From Cerasibacillus quisquiliarum (GTDB taxonomy: Bacteria; Bacillota; Bacilli; Bacillales; Amphibacillaceae): 64,000 nucleotides of DNA. A program made the translations under genes and the position numbers. The stretch spans positions 186,001 to 250,000 of the forward strand of contig NZ_JACHHA010000003.1 of the NCBI RefSeq assembly GCF_014202495.1. The letters are read 5' to 3'. The notes beneath the pieces were generated by a model. It made no database searches. It worked only from the letters and a program-made list of their open reading frames with translations, and was not told the origin of the DNA. The first letter of the stretch is position 1. Each line of letters opens with the position of its first letter. Shown one piece after another: positions 38,599-47,272 of the stretch.

Positions 38599-38691
38599 AT
38601 GTTTGAAAAATTATTTAGAACAGATTTGATTTATGTTATTATGTTCATTATTTCTTTAATCTTTTTATATTTCTCTTTAATCACAGCGTAA
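38599..38691 (+). CDS. 30-residue single-pass membrane peptide in the SOS region (yneA position)
   Basis: An unlisted short gene of 30 codons. It has AAGGAG eight bases before the ATG and a perfect promoter with LexA-like boxes. The product has a short charged head (MFEKLFRTD) and then a continuous hydrophobic stretch from residue 10 to the C-terminal Ala30, one membrane helix with no outer domain. In B. subtilis this place is held by yneA, an SOS cell-division inhibitor of about 105 residues with one membrane helix and an extracellular LysM domain. Here no LysM-coding sequence follows in any frame. It may be a minimal YneA or an unrelated SOS membrane peptide. Strong as a gene; function is inference. 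Confidence 0.75.
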   Translation: MFEKLFRTDLIYVIMFIISLIFLYFSLITA

Positions 38692-38776
38692 TCATATTCT
38701 CTTAAGTTAAATAGACAGTTCGAACACTATGATATAATGATATATGTGTAGAGAAATAAACATAAGTAATAAATGA

Positions 38777-39490
<714 letters not shown>

Positions 39491-39512
39491 ATCGATAAGT
39501 AGATACGCGTAT

Positions 39513-39551
39513 GATAAAAAAGCAAGAGTTACTATACTCTTGTTTTTTTAT
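39513..39551 (+). terminator. Terminator after yneB
   Basis: Stem of about 15 bp (GCAAGAGT with ACTCTTG, extended by A/T pairs) around TACTAT, followed by seven T residues. Confidence 0.85.
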
Positions 39552-39595
39552 CATAATCTAAATAAATGAATGTCCTTATGAATGAGGTGATATAA

Positions 39596-39829
39596 ATGTT
39601 AGACAAAAATAAAATTGATCGAATAAATGAGTTAGCAAGAAAGGAAAAGAAAGAAGGTTTAACAAAGATAGAGAAGACAGAACAACAAAAATTAAGAAAA
39701 GAATATCTCCAAAATATTCGTCAATCGTTTAAAAACCAACTGAAATCAATGACCATTATCGATCCAGAAGGAAAGGATGTCACACCACAAAAAGTTCGTG
39801 ACCTACAAGAACGTAGTCGCAAACATTAA
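39596..39829 (+). CDS. ynzC: DUF896 protein YnzC
   Basis: A 77-residue, highly charged helical protein of the DUF896 family, starting MLDKNKIDRINELARKEKKE. The conserved sequence LTKIEKTEQQKLRKEYLQ is visible. In B. subtilis it is the third SOS-induced gene of the yneA cluster and its function is unknown. Here a terminator separates it from yneB, so it may have its own promoter or depend on readthrough. The ribosome site is GAGGTGAT. Confidence 0.88.
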   Translation: MLDKNKIDRINELARKEKKEGLTKIEKTEQQKLRKEYLQNIRQSFKNQLKSMTIIDPEGKDVTPQKVRDLQERSRKH

Positions 39830-39960
39830 AGAAAATTCATTGAATTGTTAAAACCATTCGTGTTATAGCTTTCGTCACTTATTAATACTTGTCGTATATT
39901 CGAATTCATTATAATATGAAGGATACAAGGTTATTATCGTACTAGAAAGGGGTTTATCTA

Positions 39961-41964
39961 ATGGACATCGAAAAACAATCTGTAAATGCGTTACGTACAC
40001 TTTCAATCGATGCTATCGAAAAAGCAAATTCTGGTCACCCAGGCCTACCGATGGGTGCGGCTCCAATGGCTTATGTGCTCTGGACTGATTTCATGAATCA
40101 TAATCCAAAAAATGCTTCATGGTTTAATCGTGATCGTTTTGTGTTATCGGCTGGACATGGTTCAGCGTTATTGTATTCTTTACTTCATCTTTCTGGCTAT
40201 CAAGTTACAATTGATGACTTGAAAAACTTTCGTCAATGGCAATCGAATACACCTGGTCACCCAGAAGTGTTAGATACAGACGGGGTAGAAGCAACGACAG
40301 GACCTTTAGGACAAGGGATTGCCATGTCGGTCGGTATGGCTATGGCAGAAGCTCATTTAGCTGGAAAATATAATAAAAAAGATTTTTCAATTATTGATCA
40401 TTATACATATGCTCTTGTGAGTGATGGCGATTTAATGGAAGGAATATCTCATGAAGCAGCATCTTTAGCAGGACACTTAAAATTGCATAAGCTCATTGCT
40501 TTATACGATTCTAATGACATTTCATTAGACGGTGAATTAAACCAAGCATTCTCGGAAGATACTTCTAAACGCTTCGAATCATATGGTTGGCAAGTTTTAC
40601 GAGTTGAAGATGGAAATGATCTTGAAGCGATACGTGAAGCTCTTCAATTAGCAAAACAGAATAAAGAACAACCTACATTAATTGAAGTTAAAACTGTGAT
40701 TGGTTACGGTTCTCCAAATAAAGCGGGTTCTTCTCAATCACACGGATCACCTTTAGGTGCTGAAGAAGTCGAGTTAACAAAATCATATTACGGCTGGGAA
40801 CATGAGCCGTTTGAAGTGCCACAAACGGTTTATGATGATTTTAACAAAAAAGTGGTTGAAAAAGGCAAAAAGCTTGAAGAAAGTTGGAATCAATTATTTA
40901 AAGCGTATAAAGAAAAGTTCCCAAAAGAAGCAAATGAATTAGAACGAGCAATTGTGGGAGAGCTACCAGACAAATGGGATAAAAACTTGCCGAGCTTTCA
41001 TACAAATAAAGACATACTAGCAACACGCGCGGCTTCCGGCAAATTGATTAATGCAATAAGTAAAACTGTTCCATATTTTTTCGGTGGAAGTGCAGATTTG
41101 GCCAGCTCTAACAAAACAATGATGGTTGATGAAGACGATTTTTCTTATAAAAATTATGCAGGAAGAAACGTTTGGTTTGGTGTACGTGAACATGCAATGG
41201 GTGCTGCCTTAAATGGGATGGCTTTACATGGAGGTTTAAAGGTTTTCGGAGGAACATTTTTTGTATTTAGTGATTATCTACGTCCTGCTATTCGTATGTC
41301 AGCTTTAATGCATACACCAGTAACATATGTGTTCACACATGATTCAATAGCAGTTGGTGAAGACGGTCCAACACATGAACCGATTGAACAGCTTGCTTCA
41401 TTACGAGCTATGCCGAATTTGTCAGTTATTCGCCCAGCAGATGGAAATGAAACACAAGCAGCTTGGCGTTTAGCACTTGAATCAAAAAATAAACCGACAG
41501 TTCTTGTACTAACACGTCAAGATTTACCAACTCTACCTTCAACTAAAGAAATAGCATATGAAGGGGTAAAACGAGGTGCCTATGTGATTGGACCGAGTAA
41601 CAAAGATAAACCAGATGCCCTAATCATTGCAACTGGATCTGAAGTTCAACTCGGATTAAAAGCCCAACAACTATTAAGAGAAAAGGACATTGATGTATCT
41701 GTTATAAGTATGCCTTCATGGGATCGTTTTGAAGCACAAGATGAAGCATATCGAAATAAGGTTCTTCCGAAAGATGTCACAAAAAGGGTTGCCATAGAAA
41801 TGGGTTCAACTTTAGGGTGGGAGCGATATACAGGTACGTATGGTGAGATTTTAGGAATTGATCGCTTCGGTGCATCGGCTGAAGGAACGAAACTTATAAA
41901 AGAATTTGGATTTACGAAAGAACGTGTTGTTGAGACAGTAGAACGATTAGTAAAAGAAAATTAG
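39961..41964 (+). CDS. tkt: Transketolase
   Basis: Thiamine diphosphate enzyme of the non-oxidative pentose phosphate pathway, 667 residues. The N-terminal [14 protein letters not shown], the thiamine-binding [17 protein letters not shown] motif (here [13 protein letters not shown], near residue 155) and the second-domain [15 protein letters not shown] are clear, with the phosphate-binding [14 protein letters not shown]. The ATG follows GAAAGGGG. Position between ynzC and sirA matches B. subtilis. Confidence 0.97.
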   Translation: MDIEKQSVNALRTLSIDAIEKANSGHPGLPMGAAPMAYVLWTDFMNHNPKNASWFNRDRFVLSAGHGSALLYSLLHLSGYQVTIDDLKNFRQWQSNTPGHPEVLDTDGVEATTGPLGQGIAMSVGMAMAEAHLAGKYNKKDFSIIDHYTYALVSDGDLMEGISHEAASLAGHLKLHKLIALYDSNDISLDGELNQAFSEDTSKRFESYGWQVLRVEDGNDLEAIREALQLAKQNKEQPTLIEVKTVIGYGSPNKAGSSQSHGSPLGAEEVELTKSYYGWEHEPFEVPQTVYDDFNKKVVEKGKKLEESWNQLFKAYKEKFPKEANELERAIVGELPDKWDKNLPSFHTNKDILATRAASGKLINAISKTVPYFFGGSADLASSNKTMMVDEDDFSYKNYAGRNVWFGVREHAMGAALNGMALHGGLKVFGGTFFVFSDYLRPAIRMSALMHTPVTYVFTHDSIAVGEDGPTHEPIEQLASLRAMPNLSVIRPADGNETQAAWRLALESKNKPTVLVLTRQDLPTLPSTKEIAYEGVKRGAYVIGPSNKDKPDALIIATGSEVQLGLKAQQLLREKDIDVSVISMPSWDRFEAQDEAYRNKVLPKDVTKRVAIEMGSTLGWERYTGTYGEILGIDRFGASAEGTKLIKEFGFTKERVVETVERLVKEN

Positions 41965-41995
41965 GCTTTATTAGAGAAAGAACATACACGTGATC

Positions 41996-42005
41996 TTTCG
42001 ACAAA
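41996..42005 (-). promoter_or_regulatory. Spo0A box upstream of sirA
   Basis: On the minus strand the sequence reads TTTTGTCGAAAGA, containing the full core TGTCGAA with matching flanks. It is about 90 bp before sirA, a known direct Spo0A target in B. subtilis. Confidence 0.65.
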
Positions 42006-42047
42006 ATTAGTTAAATAGAGTAGACAGTTACTGACAATTTATTCCTT

Positions 42048-42079
42048 CTCTATTATATATAATTGAATATATAATAGAG
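42048..42079 (+). repeat. Perfect inverted repeat touching the sirA ribosome site
   Basis: Arms CTCTATTATATA (42048-42059) and TATATAATAGAG (42068-42079) with an 8-nt loop. The right arm shares GAG with the ribosome site GAGGAGGAG (42077-42085). The left arm also looks like a -10 element, so it may not be transcribed. Confidence 0.5.
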
Positions 42080-42090
42080 GAGGAGATTCA

Positions 42091-42546
42091 ATGATGCGTA
42101 TATATTCTATTTATTGGATCAAGGAAACGTTTACTAAACATTTCTTCTATAAAAGTGATATCGTATACAGATTTATTAAAACATATCACGCTACGAAACG
42201 AGATGATTTAGTCAAACAGTTTCATTATATCACTCATTCTTTTTCACAAACGAAGGTCCATTCACAGCTTAACAAGCACTTATCGAATAACTATCAGATT
42301 CAATATGAAGGAAATAGTATTATGATTTCATCATCAGATAAAACAATTACACTGTATATCTTTGAGAAATACATTGTATTGTATTGTCAGTCACTAGCTG
42401 ACGCAGAGACAATCTTGTTTCCGATTTTTCGTCTATTGGATTTTAATTTCTTTATTTTAAGTCATACACATCATCATTTCGGTTGGATGTCTTCGCTTAT
42501 GGATAAAAAAGACAAAATAAGTCGAAATGAAGTATTGTATTCCTAG
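42091..42546 (+). CDS. sirA: Sporulation inhibitor of replication SirA
   Basis: Binds DnaA domain I in B. subtilis to block new replication rounds at sporulation onset. The 151-residue protein (149-151, two adjacent ATG codons) matches SirA/YneE in its start (IYSIYWIKETFTKHFFYKSD), in length and in position between tkt and yneF. The conserved block YIFEKYIVLYCQSLADAETI and the terminal FGWMSSL can be seen. A Spo0A box upstream supports the same control. The sequence is divergent, as SirA proteins usually are. Confidence 0.87.
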   Translation: MMRIYSIYWIKETFTKHFFYKSDIVYRFIKTYHATKRDDLVKQFHYITHSFSQTKVHSQLNKHLSNNYQIQYEGNSIMISSSDKTITLYIFEKYIVLYCQSLADAETILFPIFRLLDFNFFILSHTHHHFGWMSSLMDKKDKISRNEVLYS

Positions 42547-42597
42547 CATGAATCAACTATACTGGACTAGGAACAACATGAAGGAGGAAATGTTTTA

Positions 42598-42819
42598 ATG
42601 AGTTGGTATTGGGTAGTATTACTAGTCATTGCAGCACTCGTAGCAGGTGTTGCTCTCGGATTCTTTATCGCTCGAAAATATATGATGAAGTACTTAAAAG
42701 AAAATCCACCTATCAACGAGCAAATGCTCCGTACATTAATGATGCAAATGGGACAAAAACCGTCACAAAAGAAAATCAACCAAATGATGCGTGCGATGAA
42801 TAATCAAATGGATAAATAA
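42598..42819 (+). CDS. yneF: UPF0154 membrane protein YneF
   Basis: A 73-residue protein with one N-terminal membrane segment ([20 protein letters not shown]) and a cytoplasmic Met/Gln/Lys-rich tail ([20 protein letters not shown]), the UPF0154 signature. Ribosome site AAGGAGG. Function is unknown; conserved next to sirA in bacilli. Confidence 0.9.
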   Translation: MSWYWVVLLVIAALVAGVALGFFIARKYMMKYLKENPPINEQMLRTLMMQMGQKPSQKKINQMMRAMNNQMDK

Positions 42820-42855
42820 TCACTCATAAGTGTGATCTCAATAAAGCATCGACAT

Positions 42856-42895
42856 AAAATCACTGATTTATGAACAATGAATCAGTGATTTTTGT
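42856..42895 (+). terminator. Terminator after yneF
   Basis: AAAATCACTGATT (42856-42868) pairs with AATCAGTGATTTT (42880-42892), 11-nt loop, then T residues. Confidence 0.9.
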
Positions 42896-43031
42896 TGTTT
42901 TATGATTTCTATTGTGTAAGAATGAGTGAGTCACTACTCTAAGATGTCGTTTAATTGTCATATTCATTTTTTGTTTCAGGACCATTGATTTGGTAAAATA
43001 TAGACAGCTTATGAAATTTGGGGGTTTTTTA

Positions 43032-43736
43032 ATGGCGGATATTAATGTGTTTATTGCGTTTGGGGCAGGCTTTTTATCATTTATTTCACCTTGTGTTTTG
43101 CCTTTATACCCAGCATTTTTATCATATATTACTGGTATGAGTGTTTCTGAACTGACGGATGACAATAAAATGTTAAATCGAAAAAGTCTATTACATACGA
43201 TCTTTTTCTTACTCGGTTTCTCAAGTATATTTATTATGCTCGGTTTTGCAACTTCTGCTATTTCCGAGTTCTTAATAACATATCAAGACATTATTAGACA
43301 AATAGGGGCCTTATTAATTATTTTCTTCGGTCTTGTGATCGTTGGTATTTTTAATTTTGAATTCCTCATGAAGGATAAAAAAATCACATTTAAGAATAAG
43401 CCAGCCGGTTACTTCGGTTCATTTATTATTGGAATGGCCTTTTCACTCGGCTGGACACCATGTACTGGACCTATACTAGCGATTGTTTTATCTCTGGCAG
43501 CTACCCAACCTCAATTAGGAATGGTCATGATGATAAGTTATGTACTCGGTTTTTCTTTACCATTCTTAATCTTGTCGTTCTTCATTGGGAAGATGAATTG
43601 GATTAAAAAACATAATCAAAAAATAGTAAAAATTGGTGGTTATATCATGATCTTCATGGGAGTTGCTTTATTCTTTGATTGGATGACGAAGCTGACCTCC
43701 TACCTTTCAAGTTTGTTTAATTTTTCAGGTTTTTAA
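43032..43736 (+). CDS. ccdA: Cytochrome c biogenesis / thiol-disulfide membrane transporter CcdA
   Basis: Six-helix DsbD-type protein that passes electrons from cytoplasmic thioredoxin to extracytoplasmic thiol proteins, for cytochrome c and spore maturation. It is 234 residues long. The two redox cysteines are in FISPCVLPLYPAF (first helix) and SLGWTPCTGPILA (fourth helix). The start at 43032 follows a G-rich site (TGGGGG); an earlier in-frame GTG/ATG would add 14 residues without a membrane role. A likely partner, the TlpA-like thioredoxin protein yneN, is 7 kb downstream. Confidence 0.93.
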   Translation: MADINVFIAFGAGFLSFISPCVLPLYPAFLSYITGMSVSELTDDNKMLNRKSLLHTIFFLLGFSSIFIMLGFATSAISEFLITYQDIIRQIGALLIIFFGLVIVGIFNFEFLMKDKKITFKNKPAGYFGSFIIGMAFSLGWTPCTGPILAIVLSLAATQPQLGMVMMISYVLGFSLPFLILSFFIGKMNWIKKHNQKIVKIGGYIMIFMGVALFFDWMTKLTSYLSSLFNFSGF

Positions 43737-43740
43737 TCAT

Positions 43741-43780
43741 ACAACTCCCATGCTACTACAGTGTAGGAGTTGTTCTTTTT
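43741..43780 (+). terminator. Terminator after ccdA
   Basis: ACAACTCC pairs with GGAGTTGT around a 17-nt loop, followed by TCTTTTT. Confidence 0.75.
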
Positions 43781-43862
43781 ACAGTGCCCATTATATAATG
43801 CAAATTACAATTGAACTATGATAAACTATAATCTAGTACTACTTGTGAAAGGGACGTTTCGT

Positions 43863-44303
43863 ATGTACAAACCAAACAATATCATTTTAAGAACTACAAC
43901 ATCATTAATCGCTTTCATTTTATTAGGTTTTGCCATATACTTATTACTTGCTGGTCATAATTCACCAGGAGGTGGCTTTGTTGGAGGGTTAGTCACATCA
44001 GCTTCAGTTATTCTCCTATATATGGCATATGGCCGCGATACAGTAAACAGTATGTTGCCGATTAATTTTCGTTTATTAATTCCTGTTGGTTTATTATTAG
44101 CCCTTTTAACAGGATTAGGTGCATTATTCTTTGGGTTTCCTTTTTTAACACATACATTCGGCTCTATACATGTCCCAATATTTGGCGATATTGAACTTGC
44201 AACAGCAATGTTGTTTGATTTGGGAGTGTATTTTACAGTTTTAGGTTCAACGATTACGATTATTATTAATATAGCCGATGATAGAGAAGCGACATCAGGA
44301 TAA
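43863..44303 (+). CDS. MrpB/MnhB-type Na+/H+ antiporter subunit, isolated from an mrp operon
   Basis: A 146-residue membrane protein with four hydrophobic segments. The sequence AGHNSPGGGFVGGLVTSASV and the closing block PFLTHTFGSIHVPIFGDIEL, ATAMLFDLGVYFTVLG are diagnostic of MrpB/MnhB. This subunit normally lies second in a six- or seven-gene mrpABCDEFG operon, but none of the other subunits is near: ccdA lies before it and a broken yneI after it. The ATG follows GAAAGGGA. It may act with an Mrp complex encoded elsewhere or have a new role; the sequence cannot tell. Confidence 0.85.
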   Translation: MYKPNNIILRTTTSLIAFILLGFAIYLLLAGHNSPGGGFVGGLVTSASVILLYMAYGRDTVNSMLPINFRLLIPVGLLLALLTGLGALFFGFPFLTHTFGSIHVPIFGDIELATAMLFDLGVYFTVLGSTITIIINIADDREATSG

Positions 44304-44330
44304 TGTAGTGGAAATATGGGGGGGAAATCT

Positions 44331-44692
44331 ATGGTGAGTATTTTAATCGTTGATGATGCGAAATTCATCCGGTTAACACTCACTAATATTTTAGAAAACG
44401 AAAATCATCATGTAATAGGAGAGGCAGAAGGTGGTGAAGAGGCTGTTCGATTCGATAATATGAAAAGCTAACCCCTGATCTTGTTTTTATGGATATCACG
44501 ATGCCGGTCATGAATGGTGTCGAAGCAACAAAAAAGATAATTAATCAAGATCCAAATGCAGTCATCATTATGTGTTCGGCAATGAGTCAACATAAAGTTG
44601 TCGTTAGTGCGATTGAAGCAGGTGCGAAAGATTTTATCGTTAAACCGTTTGATGAAAATAGGGTTTTGGAAACCGTTCAACAATTTATATAA
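44331..44692 (+). pseudogene. yneI: Frameshifted CheY-like response regulator YneI (CcdB)
   Basis: Single receiver-domain protein split over two frames. The first frame gives MVSILIVDDAKFIRLTL to GEEAVRFDNMKS and then stops at 44469-44471. The second frame, open from 44459, resumes with YEKLTPDLVFMDITMPVMNG and continues with the conserved MCSAMSQ and AGAKDFIVKPF to the end at 44692. All receiver residues (DD, D in MDITMP, T/S, K in VKPF) are present across the two halves. Compared with the family, about five extra bases lie between the conserved AV and YEKL segments (44448-44458). The ribosome site is a run of seven G (44318-44324). A sequencing error is possible but would need to be other than a single base to restore normal spacing. 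Confidence 0.82.
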
Positions 44693-44723
44693 AGAAGCGT
44701 TGAATTGAAAAGAGTGGTTTGTC

Positions 44724-45206
44724 ATGTTTTGGATTATTGCTAGTACGGTTGTAGCTGCCTTCATGGCTACAACGATGATATTCGTACGACTTAAGGCATC
44801 ACAACAACCTGCTTCCGTTAAAAAAATTATTTTACCTCCTATTTTTATGAGTACAGGAGCATTCATGTTTATCTTTCCTGTTTTTAGAGTTTCTTGGTCT
44901 CAAGTATTGGAAGCTTTAGTTGTTGGGATGATCTTTTCTATTTTTTTAATTAAAACATCTCGATTTGAAATAAAAGACAATGAGATATACTTAATACCTT
45001 CCAAGGCTTTTGTCTTCATATTATTCGGTTTACTTGCTGTTCGATTATTAGCGAAAACATATTTAGGGACAAAAGTATCACTTGGAGAAACGAGTGGCAT
45101 GTTTTTTCTATTAGCTTTTGGGATGATTGCTACATGGCGCATCGCAATGCTTATAAAATATAAAAAGTTAGAAACAAAGTTAAATGAAAAAATGTCACTC
45201 GATTAA
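44724..45206 (+). CDS. ccdC: CcdC/YneJ membrane protein
   Basis: A 160-residue protein with five hydrophobic segments, beginning MFWIIASTVVAAFMATTM and including RLKASQQPASVKKIILPP and MFIFPVFRVSW, typical of the CcdC family. It follows ccdA and yneI, in the order ccdA-ccdB-ccdC of Bacillus, although an mrpB-like gene is inserted here. In B. subtilis ccdB and ccdC are dispensable for cytochrome c formation, so the role is unclear. Confidence 0.88.
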   Translation: MFWIIASTVVAAFMATTMIFVRLKASQQPASVKKIILPPIFMSTGAFMFIFPVFRVSWSQVLEALVVGMIFSIFLIKTSRFEIKDNEIYLIPSKAFVFILFGLLAVRLLAKTYLGTKVSLGETSGMFFLLAFGMIATWRIAMLIKYKKLETKLNEKMSLD

Positions 45207-45236
45207 AAAAATGCGCTATAGAAAGCGCATTTTTAT
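45206..45236. terminator. Bidirectional terminator between ccdC and yneK
   Basis: AAAAATGCGC pairs with GCGCATTTTT (45206-45216 with 45225-45234) around TATAGAAA, serving convergent genes. Confidence 0.88.
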
Positions 45237-45703
45237 TTATATCGTTCTTGCCAATTTGGAGCGTAATCTTCCTTAGCCATATGAAAAAGAGGCTCATAAG
45301 GTGTGATGTCGATATTTTTTTCACGTAGTCGCTTACGTAGGAAACGGTGATCCCGTTTAGGCGTTGCCACAATATATCCTTCAATTATAAGTTCTTGACT
45401 AATTTTATCTTTGTTTTTTTTAAGTGCGATTTCTCCTATTTTACTAGCAATTTTGTGACGAGCGACATCTCTAAAAAGTTCTGGTACAGGTGAAACGAGT
45501 TCTTCCAAGAAATCTATTTCTGGTTGCTCCCACATATGTTTTGTTTTATTCATATAATATACTTCCCAATCCATATCGGACTTTCCATCCGCTTTCGGAA
45601 GCTGTTTTAAAAACTTTCGAAACATGAAGAAGCCACCGATTGCCATCGTCCCAATTAAAAAAAACCCCCAAAAAATGAGTATATAATTCATAATACCTGA
45701 CAT
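45233..45703 (-). CDS. yneK: DUF2621 membrane protein YneK
   Basis: A 156-residue protein with one N-terminal membrane segment (YILIFWGFFLIGTMAIGGFF) and a soluble domain with MDWEVYYMNKTKHMWEQPEI and CDV-free FRDVARHKIASKIGEIAL, the DUF2621/YneK pattern. It is on the minus strand, convergent with ccdC, as in B. subtilis. Function is unknown. In B. subtilis the genes cotM, sspP and sspO follow towards citB; here a histidine kinase stands in that place. Confidence 0.86.
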   Translation of the reverse strand: MSGIMNYILIFWGFFLIGTMAIGGFFMFRKFLKQLPKADGKSDMDWEVYYMNKTKHMWEQPEIDFLEELVSPVPELFRDVARHKIASKIGEIALKKNKDKISQELIIEGYIVATPKRDHRFLRKRLREKNIDITPYEPLFHMAKEDYAPNWQERYK

Positions 45704-45906
45704 TTTACCACCCTTTTATTATATTGCATACATATTTTGATTTATATATTTATTTATTAATTCAATTATAGTATATTACTAATAAACAAATGTTTTAAAA
45801 AGGAAATAATAACAAGAATACGCTACACCATTATTATAGAGAATGATGATAGATAAAAACAAGTAACAGCTATCCCTTTATTAAAATGAAAAAAGGAGGT
45901 AACAAA

Positions 45907-46989
45907 TTGTCAGAGCACCATTATGAACTAGGTAAAGAAAAAGCGCTTACTTTGAGTCGCAAAGGAAACGACCTTTCATATATAAATTGGATTGAACTTA
46001 TTAGTCATACATATGATGTGATATCGATATGGGATCAAGATGGACATTTGTTATTTGTATCAGATGCACATAAACAAGTGTTAGGATATAATGATTCAGA
46101 GCTTAAGATGAAATCATGGAGATATTTTTTGCCGAAAGACGAAGCAAAACGCATCTTACGTGCATATAAAGATAAAGATGAACATCTTCAACAATTTGAA
46201 ATTCGAGTTCGTCATTCTAAAGGTCATTATGTCTGGTGTGAAGCACGTATAATGAAATGTTTTATTAAGGAGAGAAAATGCTCCTATTTTATTGCTATTA
46301 CTAGAGATATTACAGAACGTAAAGAAGTCCATCGTTTGATGTCACATTCTGAAAAAATGGCAATAGCAGGACAATTAGCGGCTGGAATCGTCCACGAAAT
46401 TCGGAATCCATTAACATCACTTAAAGGTTTCTTACAACTTATCCAGTCTGGAATAGCTCAGAAGGATATTTATTTTAATATATTAATAGATGAGATTGAA
46501 AAAATTGAACTCATCACCTCAGAATTGCTCTACATTTCAAAGCCTACTACAAATCGTGTTCAATGTGAATCAATCAATTCCATGCTTTATGAAGTAGTAG
46601 AATTACTTAAACCACAAGCGAACTTACAACAAATATCAATAGAAATACATATTGCCGAAGAAAATATAATGATTACATGTGATCGTTCCCAAATAAAACA
46701 AGTATTTATCAACCTAATTAAAAATGCAATAGAAGCAATGGATGATAAAGGCTTAATTAAAATTTTAGTAAAACGACAAAGTAAACAAATCATTGTTGAT
46801 ATTATTGATGAAGGTATAGGTATTAACAAAGAACATATTGATCGTTTAGAAGATGCTTTTTTTACAACAAAGGATAATGGAACTGGATTAGGACTAGTCA
46901 TCACGAAGCAAATTTTAGAAAGACATCATGCTAAATTACTAGTATTTCAAAATAAAGATAGAGGGAGTACGTTTCGTATTGTTTTTTAA
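45907..46989 (+). CDS. Soluble PAS-domain sensor histidine kinase (sporulation-kinase type)
   Basis: A 360-residue kinase without membrane segments. One PAS/PAC unit spans about residues 30-138 and ends IAITRDITERKE. The phosphorylated histidine is H163 in AAGIVHEIRNPLTSLKGF, the dimerisation type of KinA/B/C/D/E. The ATP-binding domain has N-box NLIKNAIEAM, DEGIGI and FFTTKDNGTGLGL. The start is TTG at 45907, six bases after AAGGAGGT; an in-frame ATG at 45886 precedes that ribosome site and has none of its own. There is no response regulator gene next to it, so, like KinA-E, it probably feeds Spo0F and Spo0A; that is inference. Confidence 0.88.
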   Translation: MSEHHYELGKEKALTLSRKGNDLSYINWIELISHTYDVISIWDQDGHLLFVSDAHKQVLGYNDSELKMKSWRYFLPKDEAKRILRAYKDKDEHLQQFEIRVRHSKGHYVWCEARIMKCFIKERKCSYFIAITRDITERKEVHRLMSHSEKMAIAGQLAAGIVHEIRNPLTSLKGFLQLIQSGIAQKDIYFNILIDEIEKIELITSELLYISKPTTNRVQCESINSMLYEVVELLKPQANLQQISIEIHIAEENIMITCDRSQIKQVFINLIKNAIEAMDDKGLIKILVKRQSKQIIVDIIDEGIGINKEHIDRLEDAFFTTKDNGTGLGLVITKQILERHHAKLLVFQNKDRGSTFRIVF

Positions 46990-47172
46990 TCATATTTGAA
47001 TTGATTATTAACAACATATAAATATGTCATATTATATAAGGAAAAGTTATCATGATAAATAAGTTTTTAATATCAGGTAGTAGGCTTGTTTCATTTGTCT
47101 TATCATAATATATGATTTAATATAGAAGTAGAGAAGTGTTTAATGATAGAATACTTCCTACGCTTTAGTAAA

Positions 47173-47228
47173 GGAAGGAAAAGATTTTCTTAAAATAAAG
47201 AGATAGAAAATCGATTCTTCCCTTTTTT
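47173..47228 (+). terminator. Terminator-like hairpin about 45 nt before aconitase
   Basis: GATTTTC (47183-47189) pairs with GAAAATC (47206-47212), with further pairs outward (GGAAGGAA with TTCTTCC), then CTTTTTT. It ends the 283-bp gap after the kinase, or attenuates acnA if the promoter is upstream (TTGTCT near 47096 is a candidate -35). Nothing else is recognised in the gap. Confidence 0.5.
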
Positions 47229-47272
47229 ATGGTTTGTAATTGATAAAGAGAACAAGAAAGGGGAAAATGAAA

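Noticed and set aside
38716..38738. GTTCGAAC palindrome and TATAAT before yneB as a fourth LexA box and promoter
   Set aside because: The half-sites are in the wrong order (GTTC before GAAC) for CGAAC-N4-GTTCG, and the possible -35 is weak with a 15-bp spacer.
45233..47272. Two-component pair formed by the PAS kinase and the receiver protein yneI
   Set aside because: They are 1.2 kb apart with ccdC and an opposite-strand gene between; yneI is frameshifted and belongs to the ccd block.
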